Shown: positions 30,530 to 41,718 of the stretch, in pieces | Position numbering within the stretch: the stretch's first letter is position 1 | How the letters are laid out: every line of letters starts with the position of its first letter | Notes under the pieces: model-generated | What the model was told of the DNA's origin: nothing | The model's database searches: none | The model's input: the letters and a program-made list of their open reading frames with translations, nothing else | Program-made: the position numbers and the translations under genes | NCBI GenBank assembly: GCA_028822275.1 | Contig: JAPKEA010000002.1 | Location: 1-53,576, forward strand | Source of the DNA: Planktomarina sp. | GTDB lineage: Bacteria > Pseudomonadota > Alphaproteobacteria > Rhodobacterales > Rhodobacteraceae | DNA length: 53,576 bases | Direction of reading: 5' to 3'

Positions 30530-30539
30530 GCTCCCCGCT
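30509..30539 (-). terminator. Minus-strand terminator of the FadL-like gene lying inside the 3' end of the thioesterase gene
   Basis: Minus strand: AGCGGGGAG-loop-CTCTCCGCT (9 bp, one G-U) followed by TTTTTT. Confidence 0.7.
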
Positions 30540-30548
30540 GTGATGGTT

Positions 30549-31655
30549 CTAAAAGCTATACGCTAAGCTAATGACCCCTGTAGTTGCTGTACTGCCTCGA
30601 TACTCAGCATCGACCCCTGGTCCAGTGCCGCTCCAGTCGACATCAACATTACCGTAAGTGGTTTGTTGTACACCAACGGTTAAAGCTGCTGTGTCGGATA
30701 GGGCATACTTCGCACCAACACTAATTGCTGTCGAGCCATTTGTCATTGTGAACAGACTTGTAATGGGGTCTGAGCTTCCTGCCTCGGTTGAATAAGATGC
30801 CAAAACCGAAAGGCTATCTGTGAGTTTGCGGCCAACGCCTACCGTATATTTAGTTGACGTATCAAAAGATTCGTCGATATCAGCAGCATTAAACGCATCG
30901 TTCCCAAGCTCAATAGTTACTGGAGCACCAGCCCACTTTGCTTGATAAACTGACCCAAATAGGAGTGTTCCTTCTGCGATCCCTGTTTGGAAATTCAAAG
31001 TCAGTGTTTCGGGTCGACTAATTGCGGTTTCTGTATTGCTCAAATTTACACCAGCTAGGGGCCCCGCTCCAGTGAAGTCACTGGTCGTACCAAAAGAACT
31101 TTTTGCTTGGTATAGTAATTCGGCGCGAAGCGCGATTTCTGGAATTATGTATGCTACTCCTGCAACAACGCTTGTAGCTGAGCTCGCTGCCATGTCATAG
31201 GCTCCGGCCACGCTGACAATGCCTGACGCAAGTAAATTGTTCATGTTTGCTCCACCTAAAACTGCAAGGTTTTCGCCGACGTTATACTTTGCTAAAATTG
31301 TGGTCGTAGTAATTTTGGCGTCAGCACTCGGAACGGGGGCTGCACCTGTGTTCATTAGAATTACACCTGATGTATAATTACTAATACCAATATCGAAACC
31401 GTTAAAATTAGTTTTAAATGCAGCACTCATAAATGTTGTGTCTTTCAACGTTTTAACAGTGCCAGGAACTCCGGCGCCAACTGGTCCGGTATAATCTCTA
31501 GCAACATTGGCATTCAAAGTAGCATAGGATATACTCGCAGAGCTTCCTTCCTCATACATGAACGAAGTGCTTAACGTCTGTGCGTCAAAGCCTCCTGCGG
31601 TAGCAATGGATGCACTAGATGATAGGCATACAACAGCAAGCGTGTTGATTTTCAT
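30549..31655 (-). CDS. Outer membrane protein transport protein, FadL/OmpP1-like
   Basis: Signal peptide MKINTLAVVCLSSSASIATAGGFDAQTLSTSFMYEEGSSASISYA; beta-rich, C-terminal aromatic GVISLAYSF. Confidence 0.8.
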   Translation of the reverse strand: MKINTLAVVCLSSSASIATAGGFDAQTLSTSFMYEEGSSASISYATLNANVARDYTGPVGAGVPGTVKTLKDTTFMSAAFKTNFNGFDIGISNYTSGVILMNTGAAPVPSADAKITTTTILAKYNVGENLAVLGGANMNNLLASGIVSVAGAYDMAASSATSVVAGVAYIIPEIALRAELLYQAKSSFGTTSDFTGAGPLAGVNLSNTETAISRPETLTLNFQTGIAEGTLLFGSVYQAKWAGAPVTIELGNDAFNAADIDESFDTSTKYTVGVGRKLTDSLSVLASYSTEAGSSDPITSLFTMTNGSTAISVGAKYALSDTAALTVGVQQTTYGNVDVDWSGTGPGVDAEYRGSTATTGVISLAYSF

Positions 31656-31839
31656 GATACTCTCCCAAATATACTTAAAAATTATTTTTATATTACATGT
31701 ATTTATCAAAGAATTTTCTGCTAAACACAACATGTTTAATCACGGATGTTAAAATTATGGACAATTACTAAGGATAATTTATTCCGCTTCAGCGACCGTA
31801 ATTAGAACTAATAAGCAGCCTATAAATTTATAAAATCAA

Positions 31840-31867
31840 AATAGCCCACTCCTAAGAATGGGCTATT
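31840..31867 (-). terminator. Terminator-like hairpin downstream of katG
   Basis: AATAGCCCA / TGGGCTATT perfect 9-bp stem, U-rich sequence following on the minus strand. Confidence 0.7.
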
Positions 31868-31897
31868 TCAAGGAAAACTTCCGATTTTAGCTGATTT

Positions 31898-34174
<2,277 letters not shown>

Positions 34175-34216
34175 TTACAATATTTTTAGAAAACGCAGGC
34201 TTGATTTACGTTATTT

Positions 34217-34252
34217 AAAACAAATCAGCCCAGTAAAACAAATTAGCCCAGC
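34217..34252. repeat. Tandem duplication of 18 bp upstream of katG
   Basis: AAAACAAATCAGCCCAGT / AAAACAAATTAGCCCAGC, 16 of 18 identical, directly adjacent. Confidence 0.8.
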
Positions 34253-34446
34253 CCGTTGTCCACATTTGATTATTTATTTAATGCATAAACCTGTGTGTTC
34301 AAGACATTCCCTAAAACGTTGTGATAGCTATTCCGATTAGCACTAAGACCAGCGACGAGCGTATGATCATTATTATTTCTTTTGTTAACTTTATTCTAGA
34401 GCTACAAGGATCTTGTTTCCTGTAAAGAGTTTTGAGCAATAACTTC

Positions 34447-35292
34447 CTAGTTAATTTCAAGTTTGGGCAATGATTTAATCATATCATCCACACTTTTCAT
34501 CTGTGCAAGAAACGGCTTAACCAAGTCCAAAGGCAAAGCACTGGGCCCATCGCATTTTGCTTCTTTAGGGTTTGGATGCGCTTCTAAAAACAGTCCTGCA
34601 ATACCAATGGCCAGCCCTGCACGTCCAAGCTCGGCCAATTGACCGCGGCGTCCACCTGAAACTTTTGAAGAGGGGTCGCGCATTTGAAGAGAGTGGGTCA
34701 CATCGAAAATAATAGGCGCGTCATTGCTACAGGATTTCATTGTTCGAATTCCGAGCATATCTACAACTAAATTATCATATCCAAAGCACGTGCCGCGTTC
34801 ACAGAGTAAAATATTTTCGTTTCCACATTCCTTAACTTTTTCAACCAGGTTCTGGATCTGCTGGGGGCTCATAAATTGAGGTTTTTTAACATTTATTACT
34901 GCATTTGTTGCGGCAATAGCTGCAATAAGGTCAGTTTGCCGAGCCAAAAATGCTGGGACTTGTAGTATGTCGCAGACTTCTGAGACTGGCGCTGCTTGGG
35001 AAATTTCATGAACATCAGTGAGAACAGGTAAATCAAAAGTGTTTTTAATTTCTTGAAGAATTTTCAGGCCCTCATCAAGGCCGGGCCCTCTGAAAGAATG
35101 TATCGATGAACGGTTAGCTTTATCGAAGGAAGCTTTAAAGATATAAGGAATACCTAGCTCGCGAGTTGCACGTGCAAAAGTCTCAGCGACACGCATCGCA
35201 AGATCTCTACTTTCTATAACGTTCATTCCGCCAATAATGGTCATGGGCTGGGTATTGCCGAGCGAGAGGTTTGAGATTTTGACATCAGCCAT
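34447..35292 (-). CDS. kdsA: 3-deoxy-8-phosphooctulonate synthase
   Basis: [66 protein letters not shown]. Confidence 0.96.
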   Translation of the reverse strand: MADVKISNLSLGNTQPMTIIGGMNVIESRDLAMRVAETFARATRELGIPYIFKASFDKANRSSIHSFRGPGLDEGLKILQEIKNTFDLPVLTDVHEISQAAPVSEVCDILQVPAFLARQTDLIAAIAATNAVINVKKPQFMSPQQIQNLVEKVKECGNENILLCERGTCFGYDNLVVDMLGIRTMKSCSNDAPIIFDVTHSLQMRDPSSKVSGGRRGQLAELGRAGLAIGIAGLFLEAHPNPKEAKCDGPSALPLDLVKPFLAQMKSVDDMIKSLPKLEIN

Positions 35293-35430
35293 TTGATTAT
35301 ACCTCTAAAAAATTGATTTTTATAATATATTTAACTCAAAGGAACTTTTTGTACGCCGTACCTTTGAACTTGGCAGTTCTAGTCTTTTCCTATAAATTAT
35401 CGGTTAAGTCTAGTAAAGGTAGGTTTGTGT

Positions 35431-36438
35431 ATGCCCCAGAAATCCGCAGTAGAACCTGCCGCCACGGTTCTGAACGTCATTCGATGTTTCACATTGGGCT
35501 TTGCGCAAATGGAGACTGCGCTTGTCAGTCCAGAGATGCAAAAAATTGTTTCCCAAGCATGCGGACTAATTTTTGAAATGGAAGGTCGACTGATCCTCAC
35601 AGGCGTTGGTAAAAGTGGGCATATGGCCCGCAAACTTGCAGCAACATTTGCTTCTACGGGCACTCCAGCCTATTTCATGCATGCTGCTGAGGCCAGTCAT
35701 GGTGACCTTGGAATGATACAAAGTAGTGACGTTTTGCTATTGTTGTCTTGGTCTGGTGAGACACGTGAACTGTCTGATAGTATTTCCTATGCTCTTCGAT
35801 TCGACGTACCTATGATTGCGATTACCGGTGGGGCGGAAAGCACTTTGGCTCGAAAAGCGCAATATTCGTTGGTCTTACCACAAGCGAAAGAGGCCTGCCC
35901 TCATAACCTTGCGCCAACGACTTCCACTTTACTGCAGGTCGCCATGGGTGATGCACTGGCAATTACTTTGCTGCGTATGCGTGGTTTTTCAGAAGAGAGC
36001 TTTCGTGATTTCCACCCTGGCGGAAAGCTCGGCGCAGTCTTGCAGCCAATTTCTGATATTATGCACGAAAGTAAACAATTACCTCTTTTGTAACAAACGG
36101 TACCAATTTTTGATGTCATAGCTGAAATATCAAATAGGGGTTTTGGAATTGTTGGATTGCAGGATGAGAGTGGAAAATTGACTGGTGTCATTACGGATGG
36201 CGATGTTCGGCGTTATCTTGAGAAAAATGCAAATGGCTCAATGAAATCAGTAATGTGGTCTGCTACTGCAACAGAGATAATGTCTGCTGTTTCTATCACT
36301 TTTGAGACAAATCAGCTTAGTGCTCACGCGCTACATGTTCTGCAGGACCGCAAGATATCCGCCGCATTTGTGGTTGAAAATGAAAAGCCTATTGGTCTGG
36401 TCACAATGTTGCAGTTGCTTGAACTTGGGGTCGCTTAA
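35431..36438 (+). pseudogene. kdsD: Arabinose-5-phosphate isomerase KdsD (KpsF/GutQ), interrupted by an in-frame TAA at 36091-36093 (possible pseudogene, split gene or readthrough)
   Basis: SIS domain (LTGVGKSGHMARKLAATFASTGTPAYFMHAAEASHGDLGMI...DFHPGGKLGAVL) in 35431-36093; same frame continues QTVPIFDVIAEISNRGFGIVGLQDESGKLTGVITDGDVRRYLE...ISAAFVVENEKPIGLVTMLQLLELGVA to 36438. Confidence 0.88.
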
Positions 36439-37241
36439 GGCCAGCCATTTTCTCTTAAGACAATTTCAATACGTTCAATATCCACTGGATTGTTGAGTTC
36501 CCAAAATACTCGGCCTTTGCCCGCAACCTCAACGCATCTGACTTTGACACCTTGCTCCAAAAAACGGAGCTGCTCGAGGCCTTCAAGCTTTTCCAGCGGC
36601 CCTTCTGGCCACTCTGTATATTGCGCAAGTGTCTTGGGGCGATAAGAATAGGCGCCGACGTGATGAAATACGGGTGTCTCATCACCACCTTGATAAATCT
36701 CATCGTTGTAAGGAAGGACTTCCTTTGAAAAGTAAAGCGCATCATTTTGATTGTCAAAAACGGAGGTTGTGCCGCCCACACGCCCGTTTTTGCGATCCTC
36801 AAGAAATAGATTTAAAGTATTGCCGTCACAGCGCAGCACGGGTGTTGCCATTTGCACGCTTGGGTCGCGCCGCATCTCATCGATCATGTCTGAAATGAAC
36901 CAATGTGGCGTAAGAGGAGCGTCACCTTGTAAGTTTATAACAATATCTGGGGTTGTTGAAAGGGATAACAAAGCCTCAGCGACTCGCTCTGTTCCATTTC
37001 TGCAGCTGGAGGAGGTCATCAATACTTGGCCACCAAAGCGCGCAACTTCTTGTGCGATGCGTTGGTCGTCCGTTGCGACGTAAATATTATCTATGTTTGG
37101 CACCTGACGTGCAGTATCCCAGCTGCGTTGGATTAGGGATTTTGAAACCCCAGTCGCGCCGCTTAGAGCAGCGAGTGGCTTGCCCTCGTAGCGGGTTGAG
37201 GCATAGCGGGCCGGAATAATAATTATTGTTGTATCTGTCAT
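36435..37241 (-). CDS. kdsB: 3-deoxy-manno-octulosonate cytidylyltransferase
   Basis: IIIPARYASTRYEGKPLAALSG, VLMTSSSCRNGTERVAEAL, VINLQGDAPL. Confidence 0.96.
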   Translation of the reverse strand: MTDTTIIIIPARYASTRYEGKPLAALSGATGVSKSLIQRSWDTARQVPNIDNIYVATDDQRIAQEVARFGGQVLMTSSSCRNGTERVAEALLSLSTTPDIVINLQGDAPLTPHWFISDMIDEMRRDPSVQMATPVLRCDGNTLNLFLEDRKNGRVGGTTSVFDNQNDALYFSKEVLPYNDEIYQGGDETPVFHHVGAYSYRPKTLAQYTEWPEGPLEKLEGLEQLRFLEQGVKVRCVEVAGKGRVFWELNNPVDIERIEIVLRENGWP

Positions 37242-37429
37242 GACTGCTTAATGACTTATTTATATTCAACGTCCAAGCGTTGTTTTGTTACCACGGTCGT
37301 GGAGGCAAGAAAATGCTTCAAATGCATTGAACTTATTTGTTCTATAGTTACTGAGGAAAATTATTTTTCATATTAGCCTTTCCATTTTTGAAGTGTTATT
37401 CCACCGTCAGTTAAGTGCTAGGAAGTTTT

Positions 37430-38761
37430 ATGCTAAAAGTTTTAACTATTATTTTTATTGCATTAGGTTTGAATGCGTTAGCATCAGAGATATCAATAAA
37501 ACTGCCATTGGCATTAACTGAGGACGATTTTCGACCCGTTAATTTAGATGAAGCAGAGCTTGGCCAGTTGCTGTTTTATGACCCAATTCTATCCGGTAAC
37601 AGAGAGGTTGCATGCGCAACCTGCCATCATCCAAAATTAGGTACTGGAGATGGCCTTTCTCTTTCTCTTGGTGATGGCGGTAAAGGCTTGGGTGTTAAGC
37701 GTGTTGTTGATCAAAATAATTTACCAGAACAGAGGGTCCCACGTAATGCGCAACCCTTGTTTAATCTTGGGGCCAAACAAATAAAAACGCTTTTTCATGA
37801 TGGTCGCGTTGAGGTTGATACGTCTCGACCCTCGGGTTTGAGGACGCCTTTAGAAGATGAAATGGTGGGTGGCTTTGCATCGATAATTTCTGCTCAAACT
37901 ATGTTTCCTGTACTGTCAGCGGATGAAATGGCGGGACATTATTCAGAGAACGAAATTTCTGAAGCGGTCCGCCGTGGAGTGCTGACGGGTGAGAATGGTG
38001 CTTGGGCTCTGATCGCTAAGCGCGTAGCTTCCATTGATGAATATTCAAATCATTTTTCTCGTATTTATAAACATATAAATGATCCCAATGACATAAAATT
38101 CACGGACATTTCAAATGCTATTGCTGCATTTATGGAATTTGAGTGGCGATCAGATACTGCTCCATTTGATGAGTTTTTAAGGGGAAAAACTACGTTTTCA
38201 GGTTTACCAGAAAACGGAATGGGACTATTTTATGGTGAAGCCAAATGTGTTCAATGCCACAGTGGCGCCCTTTTCACGGATCAGGAGTTTCATGCTATGG
38301 GCCAGCCACAGCTTGGCCCCGGTAAGGCGGCACGGTTTCAAAACAATTCACGAGATGAAGGTCGTTTTCGCGTTACGGGCGTTGATTCTGATAAGTATGC
38401 GTTTCGTACTCCATCATTACGCAATGTGGCCCTTACAGGACCATGGGGACACGCAGGTGCATACAATAATTTAGTTGAGTTTGTTGGTGGGCACTTAGAC
38501 CCTCTTTCAGCCATTGAAAATTACAATCGCTCTAGTGCTGTTTTGACAGATTTTGACACTGTCGATTGGGCCATTATGAATGATCCCCTGGAAATTTCTG
38601 CGATAAAAAAATCTATAAAAATGGAGGCCGTAAGCTTATCGCGCAATGATGTAAATGCGCTTGTTGCCTTTCTTGAAACTTTAACAGACACGACAGCACA
38701 ACGTGGTAGGCTGGGTATACCTAAATCAGTGCCTAGTGGCCTTAAAGTACCAAATCCCTAG
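37430..38761 (+). CDS. Di-haem cytochrome c peroxidase / MauG-family protein, exported
   Basis: Signal peptide MLKVLTIIFIALGLNALASE; two CxxCH motifs (CATCH, CVQCH); FRTPSLRNVALTGPWGHAGAY. Confidence 0.92.
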   Translation: MLKVLTIIFIALGLNALASEISIKLPLALTEDDFRPVNLDEAELGQLLFYDPILSGNREVACATCHHPKLGTGDGLSLSLGDGGKGLGVKRVVDQNNLPEQRVPRNAQPLFNLGAKQIKTLFHDGRVEVDTSRPSGLRTPLEDEMVGGFASIISAQTMFPVLSADEMAGHYSENEISEAVRRGVLTGENGAWALIAKRVASIDEYSNHFSRIYKHINDPNDIKFTDISNAIAAFMEFEWRSDTAPFDEFLRGKTTFSGLPENGMGLFYGEAKCVQCHSGALFTDQEFHAMGQPQLGPGKAARFQNNSRDEGRFRVTGVDSDKYAFRTPSLRNVALTGPWGHAGAYNNLVEFVGGHLDPLSAIENYNRSSAVLTDFDTVDWAIMNDPLEISAIKKSIKMEAVSLSRNDVNALVAFLETLTDTTAQRGRLGIPKSVPSGLKVPNP

Positions 38762-40224
38762 CGCTGTATTCTAATAATTTGGTCAGCTTTAGCTGAGTGA
38801 TGGGTGACTAAACCATTGGGCCATTCGACTGTAATATTGGCCTGTTTTGAAGTCCCCAATCCGAAGTGAAGCGGCACAGCTTGACCACCAGCATGCCCAC
38901 CTCCAATTACCAATTGCTGGCTGTCGTTTCCAACCTTGACCAAAGCGCCGACCGCGTTAACGTTTCCACCGTCTTGCAGTAACGTTATGCCAATCCAGTG
39001 GCCTGATGTTTCTGTTATATTGCGGTAAATTTCCATTGGCGCTCGTCTATTCAAAACAAGAATATCAAGCAGCCCATCAAGATCAAAGTCAGCAAGGGCT
39101 GCACCCCTACCTCTTTCTAAACTGGCGACACCCGCAGTTTGTCCAGCCTCCAAGAATGTACCGTCAGATTGTTGAATTAATAAATTGTTTGGGTCGCGAA
39201 TAGCATTCGAAGGCATCTGATCCACGTTACCCTTTGAAATGAAAAGATCTGCACGACCATCATTGTCGACGTCCCCAAATTGAGCATGCCAACCCGTTGA
39301 AGGTCGCCCATCATCCCCAAAATATGGACGGTGAGCATATGTCCCGGTGGAGAATGGTGCATTGCTGTAGGTGCCATCTGCGCCGGCAATTCTCAAAAGC
39401 TGATCGCCCATTGATGTCAAGACGACTTCATCGCGCCCATCACCAGTGATGTCACGGCTTGCAATTCCCATGCCCCAAATGGAAATTTTTTTCCAACCAT
39501 CAGCGTCGTTTAAAAAACGACCTTCTGAAATATCCCACATCTGTTCGTAGCCATTACGAACATAATATTGCCGGTCGTTAGAAATTCGTAACCGCTTTGT
39601 TCCGCTAGCATCGCGAGCTGCAAGCATCGAGAGTGAACAAAACCCAGGCTCTAATGCGACCGTTCTATAAGTCCCAGTCTCAGGTATGATTAATTGATGG
39701 CTATCGCACGCGAAAAATGGGCCGTCTGGATCATTCAAATCCACATAGTTCCCAATAGCCATATATGGAAGACTTTCGTCCTGCCACCAGGCACTAAACG
39801 CGGTAGACCATTGATTTATATTAGGAATTTTAAACTCTTTGGTGGCATCTGTGAAATTGCAATCTTCACCACCTTTCAAAACAATATTGTTACCAAGGCG
39901 AAGAACAAAAAGATCCATATAGCCATCACCATTTATGTCTATTGGATATGCACCAGTGGAACCTAGTATATTGGGAAGGTCATATTCTTGAAACTTAAAG
40001 TCCCCTTGGTTTAACAAAAGCATTGCCGGTTCATCACCGCCTGAAGCAAATATATCTGGTAAAGAATCTCCGTTGCAGTCCATTACAGCAACGCCTCCAC
40101 CAACAAAATGGTTCCAATCACCAGCATAAGTATGGTGTGGTAAATTATTTGAAAGATCTTGAAATAAAGGTGTGGCGTTGCCTGGTGAGGCAAATACCAT
40201 TACTAGTAGAAATATCTTTTTCAA
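38758..40224 (-). CDS. Exported FG-GAP/VCBS-repeat CRTAC1-type protein with ASPIC/UnbV domain
   Basis: MKKIFLLVMVFASPGNA signal peptide from a TTG start; acidic loops DCNGDSLPD, DINGDGYMD, DITGDGRDE, DVDNDGRAD, DFDLDGLLD; C-terminal GHWIGITLLQ...HFGLGTSKQANITVEWPNG. Confidence 0.88.
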   Translation of the reverse strand: MKKIFLLVMVFASPGNATPLFQDLSNNLPHHTYAGDWNHFVGGGVAVMDCNGDSLPDIFASGGDEPAMLLLNQGDFKFQEYDLPNILGSTGAYPIDINGDGYMDLFVLRLGNNIVLKGGEDCNFTDATKEFKIPNINQWSTAFSAWWQDESLPYMAIGNYVDLNDPDGPFFACDSHQLIIPETGTYRTVALEPGFCSLSMLAARDASGTKRLRISNDRQYYVRNGYEQMWDISEGRFLNDADGWKKISIWGMGIASRDITGDGRDEVVLTSMGDQLLRIAGADGTYSNAPFSTGTYAHRPYFGDDGRPSTGWHAQFGDVDNDGRADLFISKGNVDQMPSNAIRDPNNLLIQQSDGTFLEAGQTAGVASLERGRGAALADFDLDGLLDILVLNRRAPMEIYRNITETSGHWIGITLLQDGGNVNAVGALVKVGNDSQQLVIGGGHAGGQAVPLHFGLGTSKQANITVEWPNGLVTHHSAKADQIIRIQR

Positions 40225-41501
40225 AGCTTTTGTCGCCCTTCGGCTATTACTGTTTTCGTTAATAAAGTGTGAGCTAATGCGGTTGCTCCGTGGGCCCATA
40301 CCAATTCGCCCCAGGGTTGTATCTCAATCTGTGTTTCGTAATGGCTATGGTTCAGGGCTAAGGTCCGCATCTCATTAAGCATTTTTTCAGAGTATAAATA
40401 ATCGTAACGAAGTGGCTGGCCGGACAAAATAATCAATTTTGGATCAAAAAGGTGAATTATATTAGAAAGCGCGATCGCTAAGTAACGTCCAGCACGATCA
40501 AAAATTGTGCTAGTGGCGGGATCACCACTAGCCGCTTTTGTGTAAAGTTTTTTGAGAGTATCGGATAAAATTTGAGGCTCATCTGGAGAGATACCAAGAA
40601 TTGTGGAGGCTTCACGAGCTAAGGCATAGTCGGCCAGATATGCCTCAAGGCAACCGCGCTGGCCGCACCTGCACAAAGCGCCATCTATTTGGACTTTGGT
40701 ATGACCAAGCTCTAGTCCCATTCCATGGTCACCACGGAAGAGTTGATTGTTACTAACAAACCCCATTCCAACGCCATTTTCTACTGTTATGACGGCGAAG
40801 TTATTAAGTGCGCGGCCTGCTCCAAACCAAAGTTCAGCAAGAGTTAGCACGTTGGCATCATTATCGATACAAACTGGTATCCCAAAATGGGAAGCAAAGA
40901 AACTACCCAATGGTATCTCAGTATCGATTAAAAGTGGAGACCATGCAACAATACCAGTCTCATGATCTACCTTTCCAGAGATACCTATTCCTATAGCTGA
41001 AATAGAATTTTGTGAGACTTTGCTGGCATTACATAATTGCTTAATCAGTATCTCTGTATCGGCTAACAGTTGACTTTTTGTTTTTTGTTCAGCCTTGACT
41101 TTCAAAGTCGTACTAGCAAGAATTTTACCGCTAAAGTTGGCTAAAATTGCGGTATGTTTTTCGTCAGATAATTTTACGCCCACGACGTTAAGGGCGTTAG
41201 ACACTAGCTCGAGTGCAACAGGTGGTCTCCCACGACTAGTTTCGCGAGCCACTCCTTCAACTTCTTTTATGAAACCATCCGCTATCAAGTCAGCTGTTAA
41301 TGCAGTAATTGATCCAGGACTAACATTAAGTGCTCGAGCAATTGATGAACGTGGGATTCGGCCACTTGCTCTGATAAGCTCAAAAATTTGCTGCCTTAAA
41401 GAGGATATCTCGCGTTCGGTTGGGCGTAATATTGGACCGTATCCTCCAGAATCAGACGCAGTGATTGGGTTGATTCTATTGTTGAATACTTCCTTTAACA
41501 T
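40221..41501 (-). CDS. ROK-family transcriptional regulator (XylR-type)
   Basis: N-terminal HTH GRIPRSSIARALNVSPGSITALTADLI; ROK signature VENGVGMGFVSNNQLFRGDHGMGLELGHTKVQIDGALCRCGQRGCLEAYL. Confidence 0.92.
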   Translation of the reverse strand: MLKEVFNNRINPITASDSGGYGPILRPTEREISSLRQQIFELIRASGRIPRSSIARALNVSPGSITALTADLIADGFIKEVEGVARETSRGRPPVALELVSNALNVVGVKLSDEKHTAILANFSGKILASTTLKVKAEQKTKSQLLADTEILIKQLCNASKVSQNSISAIGIGISGKVDHETGIVAWSPLLIDTEIPLGSFFASHFGIPVCIDNDANVLTLAELWFGAGRALNNFAVITVENGVGMGFVSNNQLFRGDHGMGLELGHTKVQIDGALCRCGQRGCLEAYLADYALAREASTILGISPDEPQILSDTLKKLYTKAASGDPATSTIFDRAGRYLAIALSNIIHLFDPKLIILSGQPLRYDYLYSEKMLNEMRTLALNHSHYETQIEIQPWGELVWAHGATALAHTLLTKTVIAEGRQKL

Positions 41502-41718
41502 TAGTTCACACTTTGAATTATATAGCCTTATTTTTCAGGAAATACTTAAGTTTTTCCATATATTTCAGCTTTAACACCCATCCTTATCAATTTGTACGAC
41601 TTTATATATAGAGGCATTTAAAATATAGTTTGACAAGTGAATTAAATACATCAGAATGATTTGGTAGCTTTGATTAGCGACAGCTCGCATGAGCTCTAAA
41701 ATCTTTGGGAGGAATGAA

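Noticed and set aside
36091-36093. Interpretation of the kdsD break as a frameshift or selenocysteine/pyrrolysine codon
   Set aside because: Both halves are in the same frame, so it is not a frameshift; the codon is TAA, not TGA or TAG.
41095-41574. 159-aa plus-strand ORF opposite the ROK regulator
   Set aside because: Overlaps the conserved N-terminal part of the ROK protein on the other strand; no domain recognised.
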